Below, one piece after another: positions 39,472 to 50,009 of a stretch of 64,000 nt of DNA (the stretch's first letter is position 1; every line of letters starts with the position of its first letter). Under the pieces are notes generated by a model. It ran no database searches. It was not told the origin of the DNA and saw only the letters and a program-made list of their open reading frames with translations. Source of the stretch: Mycolicibacterium rutilum (lineage in GTDB: Bacteria > Actinomycetota > Actinomycetes > Mycobacteriales > Mycobacteriaceae); NCBI RefSeq assembly GCF_900108565.1, contig NZ_LT629971.1, forward strand, positions 4,278,001-4,342,000, written 5' to 3'. The translations under genes were made by a program, and so were the position numbers.

Positions 39472-39515
39472 TTGACACACCGCCGATGCGGAGCGCAGTA
39501 TTCATCATATGATGA
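39472..39515 (+). promoter_or_regulatory. Promoter with overlapping palindromic operator (TetR-type)
   Basis: -35 TTGACA (39472-39477), 18-bp spacer, -10 CAGTAT (39496-39501). A perfect 14-bp palindrome TCATCATATGATGA covers 39502-39515, i.e. the expected start site and the ATG of the ABC gene at 39509. An outer pair TTCATCA / TGATGAA (39501-39507, 39526-39532) extends the symmetry. The start lies about 7 bp past the -10, so the mRNA is probably leaderless, and a repressor bound here would block both initiation and entry. Confidence 0.6.
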
Positions 39516-40276
39516 CTTCATCGTCTGATGAATTTCCTGCCCGGCCCCGCGCCGCGGTCGACATCGCAGGCCTACGGGTGGTGCGCGGCGGTCGCCCCGC
39601 CGTCGACGACGTCTCGCTGCGGATCGCCGCCGGCACCATCACCGGCCTGCTCGGCCCATCCGGCTGCGGAAAGACAACCCTGATCCGCAGCATCGTCGGC
39701 ACGCAGATCGTCGCCGCCGGCACGGTCACCGTCCTCGGCCAACCGGCGGGCGCGGCCGCGTTGCGTCACCGCGTCGGATACGTCACCCAGGACCCGACCA
39801 TCTACGACGACCTCCGCGTCATCGACAACGTGCGCTACTTCGCCGCGCTGTACGGCACCGCGCCCTCAGACGCCGACGACGTCGTCGTCGTGGTCGGACT
39901 CGAGGACCACCGAACAGCGCTGTGCCGCAACCTGTCCGGCGGCCAACGAATCCGGGTCTCGTTGGCCTGTGCCCTGGTGGCGCATCCGGATCTGCTGGTG
40001 CTCGACGAGCCCACCGTCGGGCTGGACCCCGTCCTGCGGGTCGAGCTGTGGGCACAGTTCCGCGAGATGGCCAGGCGCGGAACGACACTGCTGGTCTCGA
40101 GCCATGTCATGGACGAGGCCGATCACTGCGACGAGTTGCTGCTGATGCGCGAGGGCCGCCTCCTCGCGCAGACCACACCGGCCGAACTACGGGAGGACAC
40201 CGGATGTCAGTCACTGGAGGAAGCGTTTCTGTCCGTCATCAAGCACAGCACCGCAGCCAACGCCGCAACCGGCTGA
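39509..40276 (+). CDS. ABC transporter ATP-binding protein
   Basis: 255 aa. Walker A GPSGCGKTT (49-57), signature LSGGQ (142-146), Walker B LLVLDEPTVGLDP, H-loop VSSHVMDEADHC. DrrA/ABC-2 exporter type. A second ATG follows immediately. With the overlapping permease and the TetR gene it forms an operon orthologous to Rv1687c-Rv1685c. Substrate unknown; such systems often export drugs or lipids. Confidence 0.93.
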   Translation: MMTSSSDEFPARPRAAVDIAGLRVVRGGRPAVDDVSLRIAAGTITGLLGPSGCGKTTLIRSIVGTQIVAAGTVTVLGQPAGAAALRHRVGYVTQDPTIYDDLRVIDNVRYFAALYGTAPSDADDVVVVVGLEDHRTALCRNLSGGQRIRVSLACALVAHPDLLVLDEPTVGLDPVLRVELWAQFREMARRGTTLLVSSHVMDEADHCDELLLMREGRLLAQTTPAELREDTGCQSLEEAFLSVIKHSTAANAATG

Positions 40277-41028
40277 GCGCCCAGGCCTACCTGGCCACCA
40301 CCACCCGCATCCTGCGGCAACTGGCGGGCGATCACCGCAGCGTCGCGATGATCCTGGTGGTGCCCAGCCTCATCATCACGCTGATGTACTTCATGTTCGA
40401 CAACGCGCCGCACCCACCCGGCGGACTGTCACCGTTCAACACCGCGTGCCTGATCATGCTCGGTGTCTTCCCGCTGGTGGTCATGTTCCTGATCACCTCG
40501 ATCACGATGCAGCGCGAGCGCGCATCCGGCACGCTCGAACGCATCCTCACCACTCCCCTGCGCCGCTCCGACCTGCTCGCGGCCTACGGCACCGCGTTCT
40601 CGCTCGCCGCCGCGGCGCAGGCCACCCTCGCCTGCCTGGTGTCCTATGTGTTCCTCGGCCTGCACACCGAGGGCAGCCCGGTACTGGTGTTCACCATCGC
40701 GATCATCAACGCAATCCTCGGTGTAGGCCTGGGCCTGCTGTGTAGCGCGTTCGCGCGCACCGAGTTTCAGGCGGTCCAGTTCATGCCCGTGGTAATCGTC
40801 CCGCAGCTGCTGCTGTGCGGGGTGATCGTGCCGCGCGCGGTGCTGCCGGATTGGCTGCAGTGGATCAGCAACGTGCTGCCGGCAAGCTACGCTCTGGAGG
40901 CGCTGCAGCAGGTCGGCACGCACGCCGAACCCACGGCCACCGTCGTGCGTGACATCGCGGTGGTGGTCGGGTTCGCGGTCGTCGCGCTGTGCCTGGCGGC
41001 GGCGACGCTACGACGAAGGACACCCTGA
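40204..41028 (+). CDS. ABC-2 type transporter permease
   Basis: 274 aa from ATG 40204 (GGAGGA 7 bases upstream), starting 73 bases inside the ATPase gene. Six hydrophobic segments (SVAMILVVPSLIITLMYFMF, ACLIMLGVFPLVVMFLITS, ...), and the ABC-2 motif RERASGTLERILTTPLRR in the cytoplasmic loop. Inner-membrane channel partner of the ATPase. Confidence 0.92.
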   Translation: MSVTGGSVSVRHQAQHRSQRRNRLSAQAYLATTTRILRQLAGDHRSVAMILVVPSLIITLMYFMFDNAPHPPGGLSPFNTACLIMLGVFPLVVMFLITSITMQRERASGTLERILTTPLRRSDLLAAYGTAFSLAAAAQATLACLVSYVFLGLHTEGSPVLVFTIAIINAILGVGLGLLCSAFARTEFQAVQFMPVVIVPQLLLCGVIVPRAVLPDWLQWISNVLPASYALEALQQVGTHAEPTATVVRDIAVVVGFAVVALCLAAATLRRRTP

Positions 41029-41033
41029 CGACG

Positions 41034-41648
41034 TTGACGACCAACGCTGAGCGCAAACGGCCCGGGCGCCCACCCGGGCCGTCGGACACCCGTGAACGCA
41101 TCCTGACCGTCGCACGAGAACTGTTCGCACGCAACGGAATCGACAAGACATCGATCCGCGCGATCGCGGCGCAGGCCGGCGTCGACCCCGCGCTGGTGCA
41201 CCACTACTTCGGGACCAAGACCCAGTTGTTCGCGGCGGCGATCCACATCCCCATCGACCCGATGGATGTCATCGGTCCGCTCAAAGAGATCCCGGTGGAG
41301 GACATCGGCCGCACGCTGCCGTCGATGCTGTTGCCGCTGTGGGAATCGGAACTGGGCAAGGGCTTCATCGCGACGCTGCGGTCGCTGCTGGCCGGCAACG
41401 ACCCGTCGCTGTTCCGGTCGTTCCTGCAGGATGTGATCACCAAGGAGATCGGCTCGCGGGTGGACGACCCGCCCGGCAGCGGCCGCGTGCGGGTGCAGTT
41501 CGTCGCATCGCAACTCGTCGGCGTGGTGATGGCCCGCTACATCCTCGAACTCGAACCGTTCAAGTCCCTGCCGATCGAGCAGATCGCCGAGACCATCGCG
41601 CCGAACCTGCAGCGCTACCTCACCGGCGAGTTACCCGGGCTGAGCTGA
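41034..41648 (+). CDS. TetR-family transcriptional regulator
   Basis: 204 aa if started at TTG 41034; GTG 40989 or a CTG at 41025 are alternatives, since none has an ideal ribosome site (AAGGA near 41017). N-terminal HTH typical of TetR: ERILTVARELFARNGIDKTS and IRAIAAQAGVDPALVHHYFG. The C-terminal ligand domain is helical. Follows the ABC genes by 5 bp and probably represses them through the palindrome at 39502. Converges with the Trm112-like gene, overlapping it by 18 bases. Confidence 0.9.
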   Translation: MTTNAERKRPGRPPGPSDTRERILTVARELFARNGIDKTSIRAIAAQAGVDPALVHHYFGTKTQLFAAAIHIPIDPMDVIGPLKEIPVEDIGRTLPSMLLPLWESELGKGFIATLRSLLAGNDPSLFRSFLQDVITKEIGSRVDDPPGSGRVRVQFVASQLVGVVMARYILELEPFKSLPIEQIAETIAPNLQRYLTGELPGLS

Positions 41649-41849
41649 CGCGCGCTGCAGCATCCGCTGGTGCTCGTCGTCGTCGCCCACCGTCACCGCC
41701 TCGTCGACCAGCAGCACGGGGATACCGTCGTCGATGCGGTAGGCCCGCCGCAACCGCGGGTTGTAGAGGAACTCGTCGCCCACCAGCAGCAGCGGGCCGC
41801 GGTCCTGCGGGCAGACCAGGATGTCGAGGAGTTTCTCGTCGAGTGCCAC
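41631..41849 (-). CDS. Trm112 family protein
   Basis: 72 aa from GTG 41849. LLDILVCPQDRGPLLLVGDE and YRIDDGIPVLLVDEAV are the family hallmarks (UPF0434/Trm112). The zinc site is incomplete here, one Cys remaining, as in many bacterial members. Probably a small activator of a methyltransferase. Three bases after the secreted protein gene. Confidence 0.9.
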   Translation of the reverse strand: MALDEKLLDILVCPQDRGPLLLVGDEFLYNPRLRRAYRIDDGIPVLLVDEAVTVGDDDEHQRMLQRASAQPG

Positions 41850-41852
41850 AGA

Positions 41853-42401
41853 TCAGCCGAGCGGGACGTTCATGCCGGGAAGCACGGGCACCGGACCGGC
41901 GACGGGGCCGTTGGTCGTGATCGAGGCCTGCGCCTGCGCCTGCAGCTTGCGCTGGTAGGAAATGGTGCTCTTGAGCGCCTCGATCAGCGGGGTCTGGTTG
42001 GGCCTGCGCTCGAGCGCATCGGCGAGTGCGGCGGCGTTCAGCTGCGACGGCTTGAAACCCTGCTGGCGCAGCTTCATCGCATCGTCGATCAGCGTGGAGA
42101 TCTGCCCGCCGCCGTCGCCCTGCCGGTACTGCTCGTAGATGGCCATCAGGATCTGGTCACCGTTGACCTTCGGCGCGGTCGCTTCCTCGGCCCGCTTGCA
42201 GTCGTCGCCGGTGCACGGCTTCTTCGGGCCGGCCGCCTGGGCCTCGGGTGCCGGCGCCTCTGTAGTCGTCGGCTCGGACGGCTGGGCGAGCGCGGTGGGC
42301 GTCGCGACTCCGCACAGCAGGCCGGCGGCCATCACTCCGCCGGCGCCGCCGATGAGGAGGCGACGCCAGAGGTCGCGGTGCATACCGGTCTGCGATGTCA
42401 T
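41853..42401 (-). CDS. Secreted or lipid-exported hypothetical protein
   Basis: 182 aa from ATG 42401 (GGAGG 5 bases upstream). Basic start MTSQTGMHRDLWRR, hydrophobic core LLIGGAGGVMAAGLLCGVA and TALAQ, a Sec signal peptide with cleavage probably after ALA. The mature part is Thr/Pro-rich, then has PCTGDDCKRAEE and an amphipathic helical region (ILMAIYEQYRQGDGG...). Mycobacterial secreted protein of unknown role. Upstream neighbour is the large lipase/synthetase gene, 89 bp away. Confidence 0.8.
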   Translation of the reverse strand: MTSQTGMHRDLWRRLLIGGAGGVMAAGLLCGVATPTALAQPSEPTTTEAPAPEAQAAGPKKPCTGDDCKRAEEATAPKVNGDQILMAIYEQYRQGDGGGQISTLIDDAMKLRQQGFKPSQLNAAALADALERRPNQTPLIEALKSTISYQRKLQAQAQASITTNGPVAGPVPVLPGMNVPLG

Positions 42402-42490
42402 CAATCCTCCAGCTCGGTGGCGCGACTGCCCGGTCCGGCGACGGCCTGCCGCCAGCGGGAGCCTAACAGCGACCGCACCGGGTGGCACGG

Positions 42491-45475
42491 TCATCCAGGC
42501 TGGCCCTCGGCGATCTCGGTGCGGATCGCGACGGTCAGCCGCTTGTATCGATTCGTATCGGCATCGAAATACCAGGCGTTACGGGACGGCTTCGGAATTC
42601 CCTCCGCGCGCAGCGGGCTGACCAGCGGGCGGTACGACGCGCTGAGCGCCATCTTCGGCACCACATGGACGATGTCGGGTGGCTCACCGACCGGCAGATC
42701 GGCCAGCGCTTCGGACAGGTCGGCCGACGGGATGCTGCCACCTGGGCGCACCGCCAACGCGGTGACGGCCAACTGCTGGCCGTTCACCTCCACGCCGTAG
42801 GTCACCGCGAGGTCCACCGCGCCCAGGCAGCCGACGGCGTCGTTGACGGCCGAGGCGTACACGCAGCCGCGCTCGGTGTGAATGATCGCGCCGCGGTTGT
42901 CGACGAGCCAGAAATCGCCGTCGTCGTCGCGGCGGAACAGGTACTCGGTGGACACCCAGGTGTCGGCCGGAGCGAACACGCCGCGCTTGACGGGCGCGGT
43001 CGGGTCGACCGGTCCGCGGGGCCGGGCCAACAGCACGCCGATCTCGCCGGGTTCGGCCCGGCGGACGAACCCGCGGTCGTCCTCGAGGATCAGATCTTCC
43101 TGCGGGTCGTAGGCCGCCAGCTCGAGTTGCCTGCCACCGGGCAGCGGTCGGCCTTTGGCGCCGATCTTGGCCCCGGAGACGTTGGCCAGCACCGCCTGGC
43201 CGTCCGTCGTCGCGAAGAACTCGACCACATGCGCCGGCTCGAACACCTCGACGACGCGTTTCCACAGCCCGGTCGGCATGCCCGACCCGATGAACAGCCG
43301 CACCGGGTGGTTGCCGTACAGCGCGAACGACGGGTCGTTGATGACCTCGCGCAGCATCGCCCAGGTGTAGGTCACCACGGTGACGCCGTACTGGCGGATC
43401 TCTTTGAGGAACCGGTCCGGCTGCAGTCCACGCGACAGCGCGATCCGCGAGCCGCCCACCACCGCGCCGCCCAGGGCGACCAGCAGCCCGGACTGGTGGT
43501 GCAGGGGCGTCAGGCAGTAGACGGTGTCCCCGCGGCCGAGGTTGGCCGCCGACGCGGTGCCGAACGCCGAGATCGCCCAGCGGGCGTTGGTGATCTGCCG
43601 GGCGATGAGTTCGCCGCCGATCGAGCTGAACGCGACGAACGCCAGGTCGCGGGCCAGCCCGGGGTTCGGCCGGTACCAGCCGGGCAGGGCGACGGCGTCG
43701 GGGTCGATCTTTTCCATGTCGACGACGTCGGCGTCCTCGGGCAGGTGCAGATCGCGCGCCTCGCCGCCGCCGAGCACCAGCACCCGCATGTCGAGTCGGC
43801 GGGCAACGTCGAGATAGTTCGGGTCGGTGATGATGTCGGTCACCGCGCCGAGTCGGGCGGCGTCGGCAAGGTCGACGTCGGGCGGCATCAGCACCGCGAC
43901 CGCGCCCAGCCGCGACAGCGCCGTGATGGCGACCAGCGCGCTGGGCCGCGTCTCCATCAGGACGCCGACGCGGGCACCCTGCCGCACACCGACCTCGATG
44001 AGACCGCGCACGACGTTGTCGATGCGCCGGTCGACCGCTTCGTAGGTGTGCACCCGGCCGTCGAACAGCAGGCAGTCACCGTTGGGGGCGTCGCGGGCCT
44101 GCTCACTCATGATCCGGCCGAGCGAGATCCGGGTGTGCTCGTTGATCTGGCCGAGGCGGGCGAGTCGAGGCAGCGTGCGGGCGGTCTCTACGGCCAGCGC
44201 CCGCGCGGACTTGTTCGCCGACACCAGCGCTCCAGCCGCCGATTTGGCGAAGGTGAACGCCATCTCGGTGGCGGCGGCGGTGCTGTGCGCGACCCGCGAG
44301 CTCAGCGTCACCCCGGACTCGTGCGGTTCGCTCGGCTGCAGCGCCATCGGGTTGACGCCATCGGGCAGGTCGCCCGTGCCGTCGAGCCACCGGACCCACT
44401 GCGCGACGGTCGGCCACGTCTGGCTGGCTGCCTTGGACCCGACGACGAGGCCGAAATGCCCGGCGCGGATGAGGAATTCGTAGACATCAGCTCTGGGTGC
44501 GGCACGCTTGATGCCGCGCACCGAGGCCGGCTGGCCGATGTCGTCGACCTCACCGATGACCGCGAGCACCGGGCAGTCGATGTCCGACAGCGTCACCAGG
44601 TCGCCGTGGATGGAGAAGCCGCCGCTCATCATCCGGTTGTGCGCGATGAACTGTTTGAGCAGTTCGGCGATCGCGGGACCTGACCAGGCGATCCACCCCT
44701 CGGAGGCCAGGAAGCGGCGCTGTTGTTCGCGCGGCAACAACGCCTCGCGGTCGTGCAGCTGGCGCAGGAAGTCGATGCGCGACTGCGCGGTCTTGATCGG
44801 ATCGAGCATCTGAAACCCGGTGCGCGCCAACCAGCCCGGGATGTCGATGCGGCTGAACACGTGGTCGGCCATGAAATCGGCCGCGGCGGGTGCGATGCTG
44901 GCGGGCAGGTTCATCGGCAGCGCGGCCAACGTGTCGACCGGCGAGCCGAACGCGATGATGCTGGCGAGGTCCTTGGAGTGGCGATAGGCCGCGGTCTGGT
45001 AGGCGAACATGCCGCCCTGCGAATAGCCGGCCAGGTGGACGTCGCGCCCGGTGACCTCCTTGACGGTGTCGATGGCCTCGCTGAGGGCGACGACGTGGTC
45101 GGCGAGGGTGCGCTCCATGCCGCCCTCGATCTGGTCGGGTGAGCCGAAGTCGATCACCCACGGGTCGATCCGCGACTTGTGCAGGATGCCGACGGCGCCG
45201 TCGTCGCGGGTCACGTCCCACATGTCGGCCGACATCATCATCGGGTGCACCATCAACACCGGCGGTCCGGGCGGCCGGGCTCCCGGCCGGCTGTCGGGCG
45301 GGAAGTAGCGCCGCAGCCGGTACATCGGGACGCTCTGGATGATCTGGAACGGCGACGGCACCGCACCGGTCTCCAACCCGCCGTACCGCAGCACCTCGAG
45401 CCCGTTCTGCGCGGTGGCCACCAGCCGTCCGACCGGCCTGGTTATCGCCGACAGATCCACCGCCACGCTCCCCAT
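42491..45475 (-). CDS. Bifunctional alpha/beta hydrolase - acyl-CoA synthetase (Rv1683-like)
   Basis: 994 aa from ATG 45475. N-terminal half is a PhaC-like alpha/beta hydrolase with nucleophile elbow LAGYSQGGMFAY and upstream VLMVHPMMMSADMWD. C-terminal half is an AMP-binding synthetase domain (residues ~480-990: RVGVLMETRPSALVAI, YCLTPLHHQSGL, VVEFFATTDGQ, TWVSTEYLFRRDDDGDFW). The fusion matches M. tuberculosis Rv1683, linked to triacylglycerol and long-chain acyl metabolism. The normal YTSGTTG loop is weak, so adenylating activity is uncertain. Confidence 0.9.
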   Translation of the reverse strand: MGSVAVDLSAITRPVGRLVATAQNGLEVLRYGGLETGAVPSPFQIIQSVPMYRLRRYFPPDSRPGARPPGPPVLMVHPMMMSADMWDVTRDDGAVGILHKSRIDPWVIDFGSPDQIEGGMERTLADHVVALSEAIDTVKEVTGRDVHLAGYSQGGMFAYQTAAYRHSKDLASIIAFGSPVDTLAALPMNLPASIAPAAADFMADHVFSRIDIPGWLARTGFQMLDPIKTAQSRIDFLRQLHDREALLPREQQRRFLASEGWIAWSGPAIAELLKQFIAHNRMMSGGFSIHGDLVTLSDIDCPVLAVIGEVDDIGQPASVRGIKRAAPRADVYEFLIRAGHFGLVVGSKAASQTWPTVAQWVRWLDGTGDLPDGVNPMALQPSEPHESGVTLSSRVAHSTAAATEMAFTFAKSAAGALVSANKSARALAVETARTLPRLARLGQINEHTRISLGRIMSEQARDAPNGDCLLFDGRVHTYEAVDRRIDNVVRGLIEVGVRQGARVGVLMETRPSALVAITALSRLGAVAVLMPPDVDLADAARLGAVTDIITDPNYLDVARRLDMRVLVLGGGEARDLHLPEDADVVDMEKIDPDAVALPGWYRPNPGLARDLAFVAFSSIGGELIARQITNARWAISAFGTASAANLGRGDTVYCLTPLHHQSGLLVALGGAVVGGSRIALSRGLQPDRFLKEIRQYGVTVVTYTWAMLREVINDPSFALYGNHPVRLFIGSGMPTGLWKRVVEVFEPAHVVEFFATTDGQAVLANVSGAKIGAKGRPLPGGRQLELAAYDPQEDLILEDDRGFVRRAEPGEIGVLLARPRGPVDPTAPVKRGVFAPADTWVSTEYLFRRDDDGDFWLVDNRGAIIHTERGCVYASAVNDAVGCLGAVDLAVTYGVEVNGQQLAVTALAVRPGGSIPSADLSEALADLPVGEPPDIVHVVPKMALSASYRPLVSPLRAEGIPKPSRNAWYFDADTNRYKRLTVAIRTEIAEGQPG

Positions 45476-45551
45476 ATGTCCGTGCCCTCGATGACGACGC
45501 AATCATGGCACAGCAGGCGGTACATCAGCGTCGACCTATCATCGGCGGGCG

Positions 45552-47312
45552 ATGGCGAACCTGATCAATGTCGAACGCGCGACGGTCGGCTACGGCACCC
45601 GCACCCTCCTCGACGGGGTCAGCCTGGGCATCGAGGACGGCGACGCGGTCGGTGTGGTCGGCCGCAACGGGGACGGCAAGACCACCCTGCTGCAGATCCT
45701 GACCGAGACGCGCGAACCCGACTCGGGCCGGGTGACCCACACCTCCGGGCTGTCGGTGGGCTACCTGCGCCAGAGCGACGACTTCGCCGCCGACGCGACC
45801 GTGCGCGAGGTGATCGTCGGGGGCCGCGCCGACCACGTCTGGGCCGCCGAGCCCGACACCCGCGACGTGGTCTCGCACTTATTGGCCGGCGTCGACCTGG
45901 ACCGGGTGATCGGCGCCCTGTCCGGCGGCGAGCGGCGACGGGTGGCCCTGGCGGCGGTGCTGATCGCCGGGCACGACGTGCTGGTCCTCGACGAGCCCAC
46001 CAACCATCTCGACGTCGAGGTGATCGGTTGGCTGGCCGACCATCTCAACACCCGTCGCGCCAAGGCCCTGGTGGTGGTGAGCCACGACCGCTGGTTCCTC
46101 GACGCGGTGTGCACCAGGACCTGGGAGGTGCACAACGGGGCAGTCGACGCCTACGAGGGCGGGTACGCGGCGTACGTGCTCGCGCGCGCCGAGCGGATGC
46201 GGCTGGCCGCGGGCACCGAGGCGCGTCGGCAGAACCTGATGCGCAAGGAACTGGCGTGGCTGCGCCGCGGCCCGCCCGCGCGCACCTCCAAACCGAAGTT
46301 CCGGATCCAGGCCGCCAACGAGTTGATCGCCAACGAGCCGCCGCCCCGCGATTCGCTTGTGCTGCAACGGTTTGCGACCACCCGGCTCGGTAAGGACGTC
46401 TTCGACCTGCACCGGGTGCGGCTCGAGGCGGGCGACAACATAGTGCTGGACAAGGTCGACTGGTCGATCGGGCCGGGCGCCCGCATCGGGTTGGTCGGGG
46501 TCAACGGCACAGGCAAAACGACCGTGCTGCGGCTGCTGGCCGGTGACCTCGAACCCAGCTCGGGCACGATCAAGCGGGGCAGCACGCTGCGCATCGGGCA
46601 CCTCAGCCAGGCGCTGGCCGAACTCGAGGGCTCCGAACGGGTACTGGACGCGGTCGAGAACCGGCGCCGGGTCACCGAGCTGGCCGGCGGCCGAGAGATC
46701 ACCGCCGACACCCTGCTGCGCGACTTCGGCTTCACCGGGGACAAGCTGACCGCGCGGATCGGCGAGCTGTCCGGCGGTGAACGGCGGCGGCTGCAGTTCC
46801 TGCGACTGCTCCTCGACGAACCCAACGTGCTGCTGCTCGACGAGCCAACCAACGACCTGGACATCGACACGCTGACCGTGATCGAGGACTACCTCGACGG
46901 CTGGCCCGGCACGTTGATCGTCGTCACCCACGACCGCTACTTCCTCGAGCGGGTCTGCGACGTCACCTACGCGCTGACCGGCGGCGGCCGCTGCGACCTG
47001 CTGCCCGGCGGCGTCTCGCAGTATCTCGAGGGCCGCGCCGCCGCGTCGACGGCAGCGGGGTCGTCGCCGGCACAGTCGTCGTCGGCGCAAGGCGAGACAG
47101 CCTCGGCGCGCGAACGGCGCACCGGCAAGGAGATGGCGCGCATCGAGGGTCAGCTGACCAAACTCGAGGACCGCATCGCCAAGCTGCACGAGACGATGGC
47201 CGCCGCGGCCTCCGACCACGTCCGGCTGGCGGAACTCACCGCGGACTTACAGGAGTTGTTGCAGCGCAAGGAGTCTCTTGAGGAAGCCTGGCTGAGCGCC
47301 GCCGAGGACTGA
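45552..47312 (+). CDS. ABC-F family ATPase (Uup-like)
   Basis: 586 aa with two ATPase domains and no membrane segment: Walker A GRNGDGKTT (37-45) and GVNGTGKTT (316-324), signatures LSGGERRR in both, LDEPTNHLD and LDEPTNDLD. The interdomain linker WLRRGPPARTSKPKF (237-251) and the C-terminal coiled coil (GKEMARIEGQLTKLEDRIAKL) are as in Uup-type ABC-F proteins, which act on the ribosome. No antibiotic-resistance signature is evident. Divergent from the lipase/synthetase gene across 76 bp. Confidence 0.93.
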   Translation: MANLINVERATVGYGTRTLLDGVSLGIEDGDAVGVVGRNGDGKTTLLQILTETREPDSGRVTHTSGLSVGYLRQSDDFAADATVREVIVGGRADHVWAAEPDTRDVVSHLLAGVDLDRVIGALSGGERRRVALAAVLIAGHDVLVLDEPTNHLDVEVIGWLADHLNTRRAKALVVVSHDRWFLDAVCTRTWEVHNGAVDAYEGGYAAYVLARAERMRLAAGTEARRQNLMRKELAWLRRGPPARTSKPKFRIQAANELIANEPPPRDSLVLQRFATTRLGKDVFDLHRVRLEAGDNIVLDKVDWSIGPGARIGLVGVNGTGKTTVLRLLAGDLEPSSGTIKRGSTLRIGHLSQALAELEGSERVLDAVENRRRVTELAGGREITADTLLRDFGFTGDKLTARIGELSGGERRRLQFLRLLLDEPNVLLLDEPTNDLDIDTLTVIEDYLDGWPGTLIVVTHDRYFLERVCDVTYALTGGGRCDLLPGGVSQYLEGRAAASTAAGSSPAQSSSAQGETASARERRTGKEMARIEGQLTKLEDRIAKLHETMAAAASDHVRLAELTADLQELLQRKESLEEAWLSAAED

Positions 47313-47314
47313 CG

Positions 47315-48727
47315 CTAGTCGCGCAACCGCAGCCGTAACCGGTCCGCGGTGTCGCGCACGACGGAGAGCTGGCGGGCCACCTGGACCGGGGCCGTACCAC
47401 CGCGGGCGTCGCGGGAGTTCACCGATCCCTCGACGGTGAGCACCTCGCGCACCTGCGGGGTCAACTCCGGATGGATCCCGGCCAGTTCGGCGTCCTCGAG
47501 CTCTTCGAGCCCGACGCCGCGGGCCTCGGCCGCGCGCACCGCCGCTCCCGCCGCCTCGTGCGCCACCCGGAACGGCACCCCACGGCGCACCAGCCACTCG
47601 GCGACATCGGTGGCCAGCGTGTACCCCAGCGGGGCGAGCTCGGCCATCCGGTCGGCGTCGAAACGCAGGGTCGCGACCAGGCCCGCCATCGCCGGCAACA
47701 GCAACTCGAGTTGGGCGACCGAGTCGAAGACCGGCTCCTTGTCCTCCTGCAGGTCGCGGTTGTAGGCCAGCGGCTGCGCCTTGAGCGTGGCCAGCAACCC
47801 GGTCAGGTTGCCGATCAGCCGGCCGGACTTGCCGCGGGCCAGCTCCGCGATGTCCGGGTTCTTCTTCTGCGGCATGATCGAACTGCCGGTCGACCACGAG
47901 TCGTGCAGCTCGATATACCCGAATTCGGTTGTGCTCCAGAGGATGATGTCCTCGGCGAGCCGCGACAGGTCGACACCGATCATCGAGAACACGAATGCCG
48001 CCTCGGCGGCGAAGTCACGGGATGCGGTGGCGTCGACGGAATTGTCGGCGGCCGCCGTGAAACCCAGGTCCGCCGCGATCGCGTCGGGGTCGAGGCCCAG
48101 CGACGAACCGGCCAGCGCCCCGGACCCGTATGGCGACACCGCCGCCCGCTTGTCGAAGTCAGCGAGCCGGTCGACGTCGCGCAGCAGCGGATGCGCGTGC
48201 GCCAGCAGGTGATGCGCGAGCAGGATCGGCTGCGCGGACTGCAGATGCGTCTTGCCCGGCATGATCGCGGTCGGATGGGCGGCGGCCTGGGTGGCCAGCG
48301 CGCCGACCACCTGCAGCGCACCGTCGGCGACACGGCGGATCGCGTCACGCAGCCACATTCGAAACAGCGTGGCCACCTGGTCATTTCGTGATCGGCCCGC
48401 GCGCAGCCGACCGCCGAGTTCGGGCCCGACACGGTCGATCAGCCCGCGTTCGAGCGCGCCGTGCACGTCCTCGTCGGTGACCAGCGGTTCGAAGGTGCCG
48501 TCGGCGACGTCGGAGGCCAGGCTGTCGAGGCCGGCGAGCAGTCCGTCACGCTGCTCGGCGGTCAACAGGCCCGCGTTGAACAGCACCTTGGCGTGCGCCT
48601 TGGACGCCCGGATGTCGTAGGGCGCCAGCACCCAGTCGAAGTGGGTCGACTTGCTCAGCGCCGCAAGCGCATCCGATGGTCCGTCGGCGAACCGACCGCC
48701 CCACAGCGAGCCTTCATTGGTGCTCAC
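47315..48727 (-). CDS. argH: Argininosuccinate lyase
   Basis: 470 aa from GTG 48727. Fumarase-superfamily signature GSSIMPQKKNPD with catalytic Ser in the flexible loop, plus RSRNDQVAT and GKTHLQSAQP. Splits argininosuccinate into arginine and fumarate, the last step of arginine synthesis. Converges with the ABC-F gene with two bases between stops. Separated from argG by 82 bp, the only gap in the arginine cluster. Confidence 0.97.
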   Translation of the reverse strand: MSTNEGSLWGGRFADGPSDALAALSKSTHFDWVLAPYDIRASKAHAKVLFNAGLLTAEQRDGLLAGLDSLASDVADGTFEPLVTDEDVHGALERGLIDRVGPELGGRLRAGRSRNDQVATLFRMWLRDAIRRVADGALQVVGALATQAAAHPTAIMPGKTHLQSAQPILLAHHLLAHAHPLLRDVDRLADFDKRAAVSPYGSGALAGSSLGLDPDAIAADLGFTAAADNSVDATASRDFAAEAAFVFSMIGVDLSRLAEDIILWSTTEFGYIELHDSWSTGSSIMPQKKNPDIAELARGKSGRLIGNLTGLLATLKAQPLAYNRDLQEDKEPVFDSVAQLELLLPAMAGLVATLRFDADRMAELAPLGYTLATDVAEWLVRRGVPFRVAHEAAGAAVRAAEARGVGLEELEDAELAGIHPELTPQVREVLTVEGSVNSRDARGGTAPVQVARQLSVVRDTADRLRLRLRD

Positions 48728-48809
48728 CTGCGCGCCCCCCGTCCAGCGCCGAGACCGACGCAATGGCGGTTTCCGCGGCCACTTTTCGACCAAAACGTCG
48801 GTTTCGGCG

Positions 48810-50008
<1,199 letters not shown>

Positions 50009-50009
<1 letters not shown>

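Noticed and set aside
42482..44683. 733-codon plus-strand frame opposite the lipase/acyl-CoA synthetase gene
   Set aside because: Low-complexity Arg/Gly/Asp-rich shadow of a well-supported gene.
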